Shown here in pieces: positions 31,807 through 40,584 of a DNA stretch of 47,882 bases (position 1 is its first letter; each line of letters starts with the position of its first letter). The DNA lies in the NCBI GenBank assembly GCA_015061745.1, contig SUWB01000004.1, positions 1 through 47,882 of the forward strand. The letters run 5' to 3'. The notes below the pieces were generated by a model. The model did not search any database, was not told the DNA's origin, and saw only the letters and a list, made by a program, of their open reading frames with translations. Made by a program: the position numbers and the translations under genes. Origin of the DNA: Lentisphaerota bacterium (GTDB lineage Bacteria > Verrucomicrobiota > Lentisphaeria > Victivallales > Victivallaceae).

Positions 31807-31835
31807 TTGTTTTACATCGGCTTTGATGATATATT
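31807..31835 (+). promoter_or_regulatory. pyrR operon promoter
   Basis: TTGTTT (31807-31812) is followed after 17 nt by TATATT (31830-31835). The predicted start near 31842 leaves a leader of about 40 nt, too short for a classical PyrR-controlled attenuator. Confidence 0.6.
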
Positions 31836-31882
31836 ATTACTGTGTAATTCTATGTTGCCAGAAACATAAGGGAATAGACCGG

Positions 31883-32434
31883 ATGATAAATGGAACAAAA
31901 CTGTTTTCGGCAGAGGAAATTTCCACTGCCGTGGCGAAGATCGCTGATGCAATAGGAGCTGATTTTACAGGCTCTTTCGACGATTGTGCATTGGTCGGGA
32001 TCCATCAGCAGGGAGTGCCTCTCGCTGAAATGATCTGTGAGGAACTTAAGAAAAAATACGGCTCAGCCCCCCTGGTCGGTAAATTGGACATCTCTATGTA
32101 CCGGGACGATATCGGCAACAGAAAAAGATTGCCCGCCATCCGTGAAACAGATATCCCCTTTGATGTGAACGGCAGTTCTATCATTCTTGTGGATGATGTG
32201 CTTTCAACGGGACGGACCATCCGGGCCGCTCTCGATGCCTTGACTGATTACGGACGTGCCGGACTGATCCGGCTGGCTGTCCTGGTGGACAGAGGCGAAC
32301 CTGAATTCCCCATCCGGGCCGATTATGTAGGGCTTTGTACTACTGCGCCCGCAGACCGGAAGATCGTGGTGCGTTTTGAAGAAGACGGCGACCCCGGGAT
32401 CTATGCCGTCAATTGGGAAAATCATAATCTCTGA
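31883..32434 (+). CDS. pyrR: PyrR-type phosphoribosyltransferase/regulator
   Basis: A 183-residue type I phosphoribosyltransferase. The PRPP-binding loop is IILVDDVLSTGRTIRAALDAL, and GIHQQGVPLAEMI and DISMYRDD are standard PyrR blocks. Known PyrR proteins bind UMP and pyr mRNA leaders and have uracil phosphoribosyltransferase activity. The start at 31883 has AAGGGA upstream. An earlier in-frame ATG at 31793 lies before the promoter and is excluded. Short spacing to pyrB fits a regulatory role, but I see no anti-terminator hairpin in the leader, so the RNA-binding role here is unproven. Confidence 0.9.
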   Translation: MINGTKLFSAEEISTAVAKIADAIGADFTGSFDDCALVGIHQQGVPLAEMICEELKKKYGSAPLVGKLDISMYRDDIGNRKRLPAIRETDIPFDVNGSSIILVDDVLSTGRTIRAALDALTDYGRAGLIRLAVLVDRGEPEFPIRADYVGLCTTAPADRKIVVRFEEDGDPGIYAVNWENHNL

Positions 32435-32457
32435 ACCAATAAGAGGAGCTTTTTATA

Positions 32458-33387
32458 ATGGAATGGACACGCAAAGATCTGCTTTCACTGTATGATCTTG
32501 AAGCCGAAGAAATTGAATGTATACTTGATACTGCTGCCGAGTTCAAGAAAGTTTCGGAGCGTCAGGTGAAAAAAGTTCCCGCTCTCCGCGGGAAAACTGT
32601 GGTGAACTTTTTTGTGGAACCCAGCACCCGGACAAGAGTTTCTTTTGAACTTGCCGAACAGCGGTTAAGTGCTGATGTGGTCAATATGCAGGCCCAGGCA
32701 AGCAGCTTGCTCAAGGGGGAAACTCTGCTGGATACGGTGAAAAATATTGAGGCTCTTCAAGTTGATCTTGTCGTAATGCGTCACTCAGCCACAGGTGCTC
32801 AGGCTTTTATCGCCTCAAAGCTGAAATGCGGTGTCATCAATGCCGGTGACGGAGCTCACAGTCATCCCACCCAGGCTTTGCTTGACATTTTTACCATCCG
32901 CGAAAAGAAAGGCGGAGTCAAAGGGCTCAATGTGACGATCCTCGGAGACATCCTTCACAGCCGGGTCGCCCGGAGCAATATGTGGGGACTGCTCAAACTC
33001 GGTGCCAATGTGACACTCGCCGGACCGTCCACCCTGGTGCCCCGGGAATTTGAATCAATCCCCGGAGTCCGGGTCTGCCATAACCTCAAAGATGCTGTTG
33101 CAAATGCGGATGTGGTCAATTTGCTGCGGATCCAGCACGAACGGCAGACCGCAGGATTTTTCCCCGGAACTGGGGAGTATGCCAGATTTTTCGGAATCAA
33201 CAGCGACAGCCTCAAGATGATGAAGCCCGATGTGATGATTATGCACCCGGGACCCATCAACCGGGATGTGGAACTTGCCGGTGAAGTGGCTGACGGATCA
33301 AATTCAGTTATTCTTGAGCAGGTGACCAACGGACTCGCCGTCCGTATGGCAGTGCTCTTTTTAGTTGCGGGATGTGTGAAAAAATGA
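32458..33387 (+). CDS. pyrB: Aspartate carbamoyltranscarbamoylase, catalytic chain
   Basis: Catalyses carbamoyl phosphate plus aspartate to carbamoyl aspartate in pyrimidine synthesis. The 309 residues contain FFVEPSTRTRVSFELAEQRL (carbamoyl-phosphate loop with STRTR near 55-59), SSLLKGETLLDTVKN, MRHSATGAQ, GDGAHSHPTQALLDIFTI, GDILHSRVARSN and MHPGPINRDVE. A regulatory pyrI is not seen. AGGAG is upstream. Its stop overlaps the pyrC start (ATGA). Confidence 0.96.
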   Translation: MEWTRKDLLSLYDLEAEEIECILDTAAEFKKVSERQVKKVPALRGKTVVNFFVEPSTRTRVSFELAEQRLSADVVNMQAQASSLLKGETLLDTVKNIEALQVDLVVMRHSATGAQAFIASKLKCGVINAGDGAHSHPTQALLDIFTIREKKGGVKGLNVTILGDILHSRVARSNMWGLLKLGANVTLAGPSTLVPREFESIPGVRVCHNLKDAVANADVVNLLRIQHERQTAGFFPGTGEYARFFGINSDSLKMMKPDVMIMHPGPINRDVELAGEVADGSNSVILEQVTNGLAVRMAVLFLVAGCVKK

Positions 33388-34655
33388 ATCTTATTCTCAA
33401 AAATGCCAGAATTATTGACCCCGATCGCAATATTGATACCATCGGGGATATCGGTGTCGAAAATGCTGTGATCGCAGATCCCGGCAAGGTGTCCAATGCC
33501 AAGGTGATCGACCTTTCAGGCAAGGTGCTGACTCCCGGATTTATTGATGTCCACGTCCATCTGCGTCAGCCCGGCAATACGACTGCTGAGACCATCGCTT
33601 CCGGTACGGCCGCTGCCGCTGCCGGCGGATTTACTTCTGTGGTCGCAATGCCCAATACATCTCCTGCCGCCGATACGGCGGGTGCTATTGAATTTTTGCG
33701 TCAGACTGCCGCCCGTACCGGTGTCGTCCGGGTGCTTCCTTGCGGCTGTATGACCAAAAATTATGCCGGACAGGAAATGGCCGGTATCGGTTCTCTCAAG
33801 AGTGCCGGAGTCGTTGCGTTGAGCGACGACGGAAAATGTATTCAGGATCACGCTCTTATGCGTCACGTCGTGGAGTATGCCAAGTCTTTTGAACTGCCTA
33901 TTCTGGATCACTGCGAAGACAATTTCCTTGCTGCAGGCGGCGTGATGAACGAAGGCAAATGGTCTGTGCTGCTGGGAATGAACGGTATGACCGGTGCCGC
34001 TGAAGAATTGATGATTGCAAGAAACATTATTCTTGCCCGGCAGTTCCAGTGGCCTATCCATATGCAGCACGTCAGTGTCAAGGAAAGCGTTGAGCTGATC
34101 CGCAAGGCCCGTGCTGAAGGCATTATGGTGACCGGCGAAGCCACTCCCCACCACCTGAGCCTTACTGATGACTGTATCAAAACCTATGATACCAATTACA
34201 AGATGAATCCTCCTTTGCGCAGCGAAGAAGACCGTCAGGCTCTGCTTCAGGCTGTTGCAGACGGAACCATTACAGCCATTGCAACTGACCACGCACCTCA
34301 TACGGTAACTGCCAAGCTGGTGGAGTTCGATCACGCTCCTTTCGGTATTATCGGCCTTGAGACTGCTCTGGGGGTCACCTTTACCGAGCTGGTGGCTTCA
34401 GGAATGATGAAGCTGTCTGAATATGTGAAGCGTCTGACAACCGGACCTGCTGATATCCTGCGGATGAAAAATTACAACCTTGCCGAAGGTAACGCCGCTG
34501 ATATCACCATTTTTGATCCTGAAGCGGAATATGTGATTGATCCTGCCACCTTTAAATCAAAATCCCGCAACACTCCTTTCGGCGGTAAAAAAGTCCGCGG
34601 CCGGAACGTAATGACTATTGTTGGCGGTAATGTAGTTTACGAATACGGAAAATAA
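33384..34655 (+). CDS. pyrC: Dihydroorotase (type I)
   Basis: Cyclises carbamoyl aspartate to dihydroorotate. The 423 residues are an amidohydrolase barrel with the metal motif FIDVHVHLRQPG, the DHCED and HMQHVSVKESVELIRKA His ligands, GEATPHHLSL, and TDHAPHT with the catalytic Asp. A Gln replaces the common Asp/Glu in HVHLRQPG, as some type I enzymes allow. An ATG at 33372 is in frame, but the ATG at 33384 overlaps the pyrB stop and begins the typical MNLILKNARIIDP. The M20 gene follows after 4 nt. Confidence 0.95.
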   Translation: MNLILKNARIIDPDRNIDTIGDIGVENAVIADPGKVSNAKVIDLSGKVLTPGFIDVHVHLRQPGNTTAETIASGTAAAAAGGFTSVVAMPNTSPAADTAGAIEFLRQTAARTGVVRVLPCGCMTKNYAGQEMAGIGSLKSAGVVALSDDGKCIQDHALMRHVVEYAKSFELPILDHCEDNFLAAGGVMNEGKWSVLLGMNGMTGAAEELMIARNIILARQFQWPIHMQHVSVKESVELIRKARAEGIMVTGEATPHHLSLTDDCIKTYDTNYKMNPPLRSEEDRQALLQAVADGTITAIATDHAPHTVTAKLVEFDHAPFGIIGLETALGVTFTELVASGMMKLSEYVKRLTTGPADILRMKNYNLAEGNAADITIFDPEAEYVIDPATFKSKSRNTPFGGKKVRGRNVMTIVGGNVVYEYGK

Positions 34656-34659
34656 ATTT

Positions 34660-35811
34660 ATGGAACAGCTCTCTTTTTTCGATGATATTGTTGAAGTTCG
34701 ACGATGTTTGCACCAAATCCCTGAAATCGCCGGAAAAGAATTCAAAACCTGTGCTTTTATCCGGGAAACATTGAGCCGTATCGAAGGCATTGAGGTGCTG
34801 CCTCCCTTCCTTGAAACGGATACAGTGGTTCTGATCCGCGGCGAAAAGGGGCCCGGCCCCCACGTGCTGCTCCGGGCGGATATTGATGCTCTGCCCGGAA
34901 CTGAAGAAACCGGATGTGACTTTGTTTCCAAACATCCCGGAATGATGCACGCCTGCGGACACGATATGCACGCGGCGATCCTTATCGGAGTCATCCGGAA
35001 TCTTGCCGCAAAGCGCAGTGAATTTGCCGGAACTGTCCGCTGTGTATTCCAGCCCGGTGAAGAAAATGTTGCTATGGCAAAGAGTCTTGTTGAAGCCGGT
35101 GCTATGGGAGACCCGCTGCCTGATGTTTGTGCTGCACTTCACGTTATGCCGGGGGCGAAGGTCGGCGTTGTTTCTGTGAAAGAAGGGGCTATGATGGCAG
35201 CCAGCAATCACTTCAAAGTGGTTGTTCACGGTCAGGGAGGACACGGCAGTTTGCCCTGTGCGTCACGCAGTCCTCTTATTGCAGCTGCATCTATGGTAAT
35301 GGAATTGCAGAATGTGGTTCCCAACCGGGTTGATCCCCGCCGTTCAGGCGTGTTGAGCATCTGCCGCTTTGAATCCGGTTTTATCGACAATGTTATTCCT
35401 GAAACAGCAGAGTTTTCCGGAACGATGCGCAGTCTGGATAATGAAACTGCAAAAGTTATGGAAGATGCTGTCCACGAGATCTGTCACGCCGCAGCGGTCA
35501 TTCATCGTGTCCGTTGTGATGTTGACACCCGGCAGTGTTATCTTGCCACCTGCAATGCCGCAGAGCCGGTGGAACGGCTTTGCAAAGTTGTCAAAGAGTT
35601 GGGAGTTCCGCTTCATATCTTAAGTGATTCAGCGATGAGTTCCGAGGATTTCTCTTTTTATCTTGCCAAAGCTCCCGGAGTCTTTTTCCGCCTCGGGGCC
35701 GGTGAAGATGCGCCGTCGCTGCACAATCCTAAATATCTGCCTCCCGACGAGGCTATGGTCAACGGCATAAAAGTTATGACCGCTTTTGCATTGGAGTCTT
35801 TGGGCAGGTAA
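34660..35811 (+). CDS. M20 family amidohydrolase
   Basis: A zinc-dependent aminoacylase-like enzyme of 383 residues. Metal ligands and catalytic residues are visible as RADIDALPG, HACGHDMHAAILIG and QPGEENVAMAKSLVEAG, and GQGGHGSLP begins the dimerisation domain. The C-terminal SSEDFSFYLAKAPGVFFRLG is the last His/Glu block, with LHNPKY. The family covers hippurate hydrolase, N-acyl-amino-acid and IAA-conjugate hydrolases. Its place after pyrC is not explained by pyrimidine synthesis, so the substrate is uncertain. It overlaps plsC by one base (TAATG). Confidence 0.88.
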   Translation: MEQLSFFDDIVEVRRCLHQIPEIAGKEFKTCAFIRETLSRIEGIEVLPPFLETDTVVLIRGEKGPGPHVLLRADIDALPGTEETGCDFVSKHPGMMHACGHDMHAAILIGVIRNLAAKRSEFAGTVRCVFQPGEENVAMAKSLVEAGAMGDPLPDVCAALHVMPGAKVGVVSVKEGAMMAASNHFKVVVHGQGGHGSLPCASRSPLIAAASMVMELQNVVPNRVDPRRSGVLSICRFESGFIDNVIPETAEFSGTMRSLDNETAKVMEDAVHEICHAAAVIHRVRCDVDTRQCYLATCNAAEPVERLCKVVKELGVPLHILSDSAMSSEDFSFYLAKAPGVFFRLGAGEDAPSLHNPKYLPPDEAMVNGIKVMTAFALESLGR

Positions 35812-36548
35812 TGAGTCTGTTGCGGAAAATTTACAGAATCCCCCTGGTGCTGCTGTGGTTTGTCGTATGCACCGTTTATGTGCATCTTGTCAATCACGGT
35901 GCCCGTGCTGAACAAAAAAGTTTGGATTTTACTTTGATGTGGGCAAAGGTTTCTGCGTGGATCATCGGATTGAAGATCCGTGTGGAAGGGGAATTCAAAG
36001 ATTTTAATGGCGGGCTTATTGCTGCCAATCATCAAAGTGTATTGGACACTCTGGTGTTGGGGGCAAGTTTCAGGATCCGTTTTGCGCCCAAGGTTGAAAT
36101 GCGCAAGTGGCCTTTGATCGGATGGCTTATTCAGTGCAATAAACCCGTTTGGATCGACCGGACCACGCCGCGCAAAGCTAAAGAGTCGGCAGAAGCAATG
36201 AGCCGTACTATGCGGAACGGACTGGCGATGATGGTCTTTCCTGAAGGAACGACTTCCGATGGGAAAAAGGGGCTTCTGCCTTTTAAATCGACTGCTTTTC
36301 AGGCGGCGATAGATGCAGAAAAAGCTGTGTTTCCTGTCATTATATCTTATGCCCCTGAGATCCGTCCTGAAGTTCAATGGTGCGGGGACAGATCCTTTTT
36401 GCGGCATATTTGGGGGCTCTTGGGCTTGAAAGAAACCCGTGCAACGGTGTATATTATGACGAGTGAGCCTGTTGAACCTTGCAGAGACCGTAAGGAATTG
36501 GCTGCAAGGATTTACAGTGTTATGAATGAAAAATGGAGGAACTTATGA
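35811..36548 (+). CDS. 1-acylglycerol-3-phosphate acyltransferase-like (PlsC)
   Basis: A 245-residue membrane-associated acyltransferase. A hydrophobic N-terminal segment (residues about 8-28) precedes the acyltransferase motifs: NHQSVLDTLVLG (the H-x4-D box), VWIDRTTP, MVFPEGTTSDGKKGLLPFKSTAFQAA and FPVIISYAP. It probably acylates lysophosphatidate or a related lipid at the inner membrane. Neighbours are an integral membrane protein (4-nt overlap) and an RfaP-like kinase, which together suggest envelope lipid or LPS work. Confidence 0.88.
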   Translation: MSLLRKIYRIPLVLLWFVVCTVYVHLVNHGARAEQKSLDFTLMWAKVSAWIIGLKIRVEGEFKDFNGGLIAANHQSVLDTLVLGASFRIRFAPKVEMRKWPLIGWLIQCNKPVWIDRTTPRKAKESAEAMSRTMRNGLAMMVFPEGTTSDGKKGLLPFKSTAFQAAIDAEKAVFPVIISYAPEIRPEVQWCGDRSFLRHIWGLLGLKETRATVYIMTSEPVEPCRDRKELAARIYSVMNEKWRNL

Positions 36549-37330
36549 ATCAGGTGAAATTTGCAATTGCTGCGTTACTCGGTTCCTGGGACTTGATTTC
36601 TGACTATCCGCTGCCTGGCCGCATCATTGCGCCTTTCAGAAAAACAGTCTCTGCAAAAGCTATTCTTTTCTGTCTGCCTCTTGCAGGGGCTCTTGCAGCG
36701 ATTCTGGTCTGGATTCCGGCCTGTCTGGTCAGTATGATCTTGAATCGGGTGGCGGGGGCATTGTTTTTTGCTGTTGCGGGAGGGCTTCTTTTCTTTTTCA
36801 AAGATTCCGGCAGCGGTTTTTCCCTTTTCCTTTCCTATGTTGCGGCCCGTTTGAGCGGAGAGGCTCCTGTTGTTGCTCTGGAACGTACAGAATCCCGTTT
36901 TACGGAGATCCTCAAAAATCCGGTGATGATGTTTACCACACTTATCTTTATGATATTGGTATTGGGGATGTTGTTTCTGCTCTTTTATCGCGGAGCCGGA
37001 TTCTGGCTGGCCGCTGTGACGGGAGCTGACGCTTTTGTGCAGGGCCGTTTGTGTTTGGAACCGAACCGGCAGACAAAGCTTCCTTTTATCCGGGCTTCCC
37101 GGGACGGAATAAATTATCTGGCCGCCAGCGGTATTGGACTCGCCGTTGTGCAGCTGCTGATTTTTCCATCAATTGCTTCACTTGGAGCAATGGTCGTTTT
37201 GTGGGTCTGGTTCTGGCGCGAACTGCCCGGAGCCGGGGAATTTGAAAGCGGTCTGACTTCACAGTGGATCACAATGTATGGTTTCTGGGCTGCCGTGTTG
37301 ACTCTGCTTTGTGGAATGGGGCTTTTGTAA
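36545..37330 (+). CDS. Integral membrane protein of unknown function
   Basis: A 261-residue protein with about six hydrophobic segments. The start at 36545 follows GGAGGA (36535-36540) and overlaps the plsC stop (ATGA); an upstream ATG at 36533 is less likely. KDSGSGFSLFLSYVAARLSGE and the LPGR and DAFVQGR stretches give a faint similarity to CobS-like membrane transferases, but I do not regard that as established. No other family is recognised. Its fixed place between plsC and an LPS-type kinase suggests a lipid or LPS role. Confidence 0.65.
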   Translation: MNQVKFAIAALLGSWDLISDYPLPGRIIAPFRKTVSAKAILFCLPLAGALAAILVWIPACLVSMILNRVAGALFFAVAGGLLFFFKDSGSGFSLFLSYVAARLSGEAPVVALERTESRFTEILKNPVMMFTTLIFMILVLGMLFLLFYRGAGFWLAAVTGADAFVQGRLCLEPNRQTKLPFIRASRDGINYLAASGIGLAVVQLLIFPSIASLGAMVVLWVWFWRELPGAGEFESGLTSQWITMYGFWAAVLTLLCGMGLL

Positions 37331-37333
37331 ATT

Positions 37334-38113
37334 ATGGCTGAGATATTTCTTGATTCGCCTTTTGATTCTCTCTGGCAGGGGAAAGATCCTTTCTGCGAAG
37401 TGGCAACGCTCAGCGGAGAGGAGTTCCGCCGTGTCAAGAGCCGCAGAACGTTCCGCATTGAAATTGAGGGGAAAGGTTTTTTTATCAAACACCATCTCGG
37501 AGTCGGCTGGAAAGAAATTTTCAAAGATTTGCTGCAGTTCAAGATTCCGGTGACTGGTGCTGATGGCGAGTTTCACGCTATCTGTCATTTGGAAAAGGCT
37601 CAAGTCCCTACAATGAACTGTGCCGGGTTCGGTCAGCGTTTTTTCAATCCTGCCGGGAAAGAGTCCTTTATCATTACCCGGGAATTGGCCGGAATGGTCA
37701 GTTTGGAGGATTTTTTTGCCGGAAATGAAGTTTCTGCTGAAATGCGTAAAGATATTGCCGTCAGACTGGGAATCAGTCTGGGCAGAATGCACGCAAGCGG
37801 CCTCAATCACCGGGATTGTTACATTTGCCACTTTTTGCGTTCTCCTGAGACAGGCGAGCTTTATGTCATAGACCTTCACCGGGCACAGATCAGGAAAAAG
37901 GTTCCTTTCCGTTATGCCGTCAAAGATGTGGCGGGGATCCTTTTTTCTTCTATGCATCTCGGGTTGAATTTCCGGGAGATACTTTATTTTTACCGGGAAT
38001 ACAAAAAAGCCGGAAATCCAGACTCAAAAAGATTCCGGAAAGCGGTTCTGCGGGCTGCAAAAGAACTCTATTACAAAGAATATGGTCAGCAAGCCCCTGA
38101 GATAAGGGGATGA
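37334..38113 (+). CDS. rfaP: RfaP/WaaP-like LPS core kinase
   Basis: A 259-residue kinase-fold protein of the lipopolysaccharide core heptose kinase family. RMHASGLNHRDCYICHFLR (about 151-169) is the diagnostic block, with catalytic Asp161. DLHRAQIRKK (about 180-189) carries the metal-binding Asp, and GFFIKHH near 48-54 offers the ATP-contact Lys52. It would phosphorylate the LPS inner core in the cytoplasm or at the membrane. The substrate in this organism need not be heptose. The tandem paralogue pair follows 26 nt later. Confidence 0.87.
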   Translation: MAEIFLDSPFDSLWQGKDPFCEVATLSGEEFRRVKSRRTFRIEIEGKGFFIKHHLGVGWKEIFKDLLQFKIPVTGADGEFHAICHLEKAQVPTMNCAGFGQRFFNPAGKESFIITRELAGMVSLEDFFAGNEVSAEMRKDIAVRLGISLGRMHASGLNHRDCYICHFLRSPETGELYVIDLHRAQIRKKVPFRYAVKDVAGILFSSMHLGLNFREILYFYREYKKAGNPDSKRFRKAVLRAAKELYYKEYGQQAPEIRG

Positions 38114-38139
38114 TTTTTTAAGAAAGCAGGTATTTTACT

Positions 38140-39342
38140 ATGTTGCAGATCACCAATATCCGGCAGGGAGCCATTCTCAATCATAATCACGGAAAAGAAG
38201 ATGAAACAGGGCTGACAGTTCTGTTTGAGGGGATCAGCGACTTCCCCGGGCCCGTGACTTTGAATGGTGTTCCCGCACGCCGGGATGGACGCCGCTTTAT
38301 GGGGGAAGTGACCCTGACTCAAAAAATCAATACCGTTACTGCTGAATCTGTCAGTGCCTACGGGAATTTCAGCCAGTCTATTGTGGTGGTCTGGGATAAA
38401 AAATCTTTCAAACGTTTCAATTGTTATATTGACGATCACAGTTTCTTTTGGACTGATCTTGCCAAAGAACGTCCCAAACACGCTTTTGACCATTTTTATC
38501 TCAAGGGATTGAAAGAGATCCATAACCGTACCGGATTAAAGGTCACTTTGAACTGCTTTTATCACAATGACCATTTTGATTGTGATATGACCCAGGTGCC
38601 GGATATCTGGAAACAGGAGTTTATTGATAACTCCGACTGGCTCAAGATGTCGTTTCACTCCCTCGGGGAATTCCCTGACCGTCTTTATATTGAAGCAAGC
38701 GAGGAGGAGTTCCGGCGGGATTATGATATGGTCTATGAGCAGATCGTCCGAATTGCCGGTGTAGAGACCTTTATTGAACCTGTTGTGATCCATTGGGGGA
38801 TCATTTCTCCTGCCTGTGTCAAAGTTCTGAAAGAAAAAGGTGTCAGAACCTATGCCAGTGCTTTCCGGCCCCGGCTGATGGGAGGACCAAGTGCCCTTGA
38901 ACGGGCGGCGGGATGCAAAGAAAACAACATTGCAAGATCTCAGATTTCCGATAAAAACAATGCTCTTGTACCCACGGATCTCGGATTCGGATTTGAGGAA
39001 CATTTTACCTCGATGGAAGAAAATTCTTACATCGATTTGCATCGGGCATTTTACAATCCCCATCTGGATATGACCTTTTTCCGGGGATGCTGCTGCTGCA
39101 ATCTGGTTCCTCTGGATGTTATTCCCCGGCGGCTCCAAAATTTTATGAACAATGCCGCAGCTGTGGGAAGCGAAGTCTTTAATGTAGGAAGCCACGAACA
39201 ATATACATTCCCCTACTATCACAATTACATCCCTGACCATATGGAACGTATTTCAAAGGCGGCAGAAGTTATGGTCAACAACGGATGTGAACCTGTCTTT
39301 TTTGCCAGGGGGATTCTCGGAAACGAGGCTTGGGATAAATAA
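38140..39342 (+). CDS. Conserved protein, beta-sandwich plus deacetylase-like domain, copy 1
   Basis: A 400-residue protein without a signal peptide. Residues 1-88 look like an Ig-like beta-sandwich (GPVTLNGVPARRDGRRFMGEVTL). From FNCYIDDHSFFW (about 93) a second domain shows Asp/His-rich segments, NCFYHNDHFDCDM (138-150) and KMSFHSLGEFPDRLY (169-183). These are reminiscent of a divergent polysaccharide-deacetylase (NodB-like) barrel, but this is inference. Four consecutive Cys lie at 317-320 (FFRGCCCCNLVPLD). It ends with SHEQYTFPYYHNYIPDHMER. Its tandem paralogue follows 29 nt later. Confidence 0.75.
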   Translation: MLQITNIRQGAILNHNHGKEDETGLTVLFEGISDFPGPVTLNGVPARRDGRRFMGEVTLTQKINTVTAESVSAYGNFSQSIVVVWDKKSFKRFNCYIDDHSFFWTDLAKERPKHAFDHFYLKGLKEIHNRTGLKVTLNCFYHNDHFDCDMTQVPDIWKQEFIDNSDWLKMSFHSLGEFPDRLYIEASEEEFRRDYDMVYEQIVRIAGVETFIEPVVIHWGIISPACVKVLKEKGVRTYASAFRPRLMGGPSALERAAGCKENNIARSQISDKNNALVPTDLGFGFEEHFTSMEENSYIDLHRAFYNPHLDMTFFRGCCCCNLVPLDVIPRRLQNFMNNAAAVGSEVFNVGSHEQYTFPYYHNYIPDHMERISKAAEVMVNNGCEPVFFARGILGNEAWDK

Positions 39343-39371
39343 TTTCACCAGTCAATAAAAAGGATTTCATT

Positions 39372-40583
39372 ATGCTGCAAATCACCAATATCCGTCAGGG
39401 GGCCGTTCTCAATCACAATCACGGCAAAGAAGATGAAAAGGGACTTACAGTTCTTTTTGAAGGGATCAGCGACTTTCCCGGTCCTGTGACTTTGAATGGT
39501 CAACCCACCCGTCGGGACGGCCGCCGTTTTATGGGAGAGGTCACTCTGACACAGCAATTCAATACTGTAACTGCCGAATCTGTCAGTGCTTACGGTAATT
39601 TCAGTCAGTCTATTGTCGTTGTGTGGGACAAAAAATCATTTAAGCGTGTCAATTTTTACATTGACGACCACAGTTTCTTTTGGACCGATCTTGCCAAAGA
39701 ACGCCCCAAACGGGCCTTCGATCACTTCTATCTCAAAGGATTGAAAGAGATCCACGACCGTACCGGCTTGAAGGTCACTTTGAACTGTTTTTATCACAAT
39801 GACCACTTTGACTGTGATATGAGTCAGGTTCCGGATATCTGGAAACAGGAGTTTATAGACAACTCTGACTGGATGAAACTTTCTTTCCACGCTTCAGGGG
39901 AATTTCCTGATCGTCTCTATATTGAGGAATGTGAAGAAGTTTTTGCCCGTGACTACGATATGGTTCACGATGAGATCGTCCGTATTGCCGGTGAAGAAAG
40001 TTTCACGACACCTGTTGTGATCCATTGGGCGATCATTTCACCCAGCTGTGTCAAAGTTCTCAAAGAACGGGGCGTCAAATGTTACAGCAACGCTTTCCGT
40101 CCCCGGCTTATGGGTGGGCCCAGTGCCATTGAACGTGCAGTGGGAGCCAAGAGCAATACGGTTGAAAATTCCCAGATGAAAACGGCTTCTTACAATCGTG
40201 ATCATCAGCTGGCGGGGGATTTCGGTTTCGGCTTTGAGGAACACTACAATGTGATCGAAGAACTTTCCTATATGGAAACGCACAAAGTGATGTACAATCC
40301 ACATCTGGATATGACCTTTTTCCGTGGCTGCTGCTGCTGCAATCTGGTGCCCCTTGATGTGATCCCGGTCAGATTAAAGAGGGCTCTTGAAGATTCTGCC
40401 GCATCCGGAAATGAGGCCTTCTGTCTTGCCAGTCACGAACAGTATACATTCCCCTACTATCACAACTATATCCCCGATCATATGGAACGGCTTTCAAAGT
40501 CCATTGAGATTATGGTGGAAAACGGATGCAAGCCTGTTTTCTTCAGCGACGGTTTGTTGGGCAATGAAGCTTGGGGGAAATGA
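39372..40583 (+). CDS. Conserved protein, beta-sandwich plus deacetylase-like domain, copy 2
   Basis: A 403-residue paralogue of the preceding gene, nearly identical through residues 1-180. It is more divergent at about 255-300, where this copy has a short insertion. All features of copy 1 are kept: the N-terminal sandwich, YIDDHSFFW, NCFYHNDHFDCDM, SFHASGEFPDRLY, the CCCC run at 320-323 and the SHEQYTFPYYHNYIPDHMER end. AAGGA precedes the ATG. Retention of both copies with divergence in one patch suggests related but distinct substrates or hetero-oligomerisation. Function unknown. Confidence 0.75.
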   Translation: MLQITNIRQGAVLNHNHGKEDEKGLTVLFEGISDFPGPVTLNGQPTRRDGRRFMGEVTLTQQFNTVTAESVSAYGNFSQSIVVVWDKKSFKRVNFYIDDHSFFWTDLAKERPKRAFDHFYLKGLKEIHDRTGLKVTLNCFYHNDHFDCDMSQVPDIWKQEFIDNSDWMKLSFHASGEFPDRLYIEECEEVFARDYDMVHDEIVRIAGEESFTTPVVIHWAIISPSCVKVLKERGVKCYSNAFRPRLMGGPSAIERAVGAKSNTVENSQMKTASYNRDHQLAGDFGFGFEEHYNVIEELSYMETHKVMYNPHLDMTFFRGCCCCNLVPLDVIPVRLKRALEDSAASGNEAFCLASHEQYTFPYYHNYIPDHMERLSKSIEIMVENGCKPVFFSDGLLGNEAWGK

Positions 40584-40584
40584 T

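Noticed and set aside
36545..37330. CobS (cobalamin synthase) assignment
   Set aside because: Only a short KDSGSG-like resemblance. The family's Asp-rich active-site motifs are not visible and no cobalamin genes are nearby.
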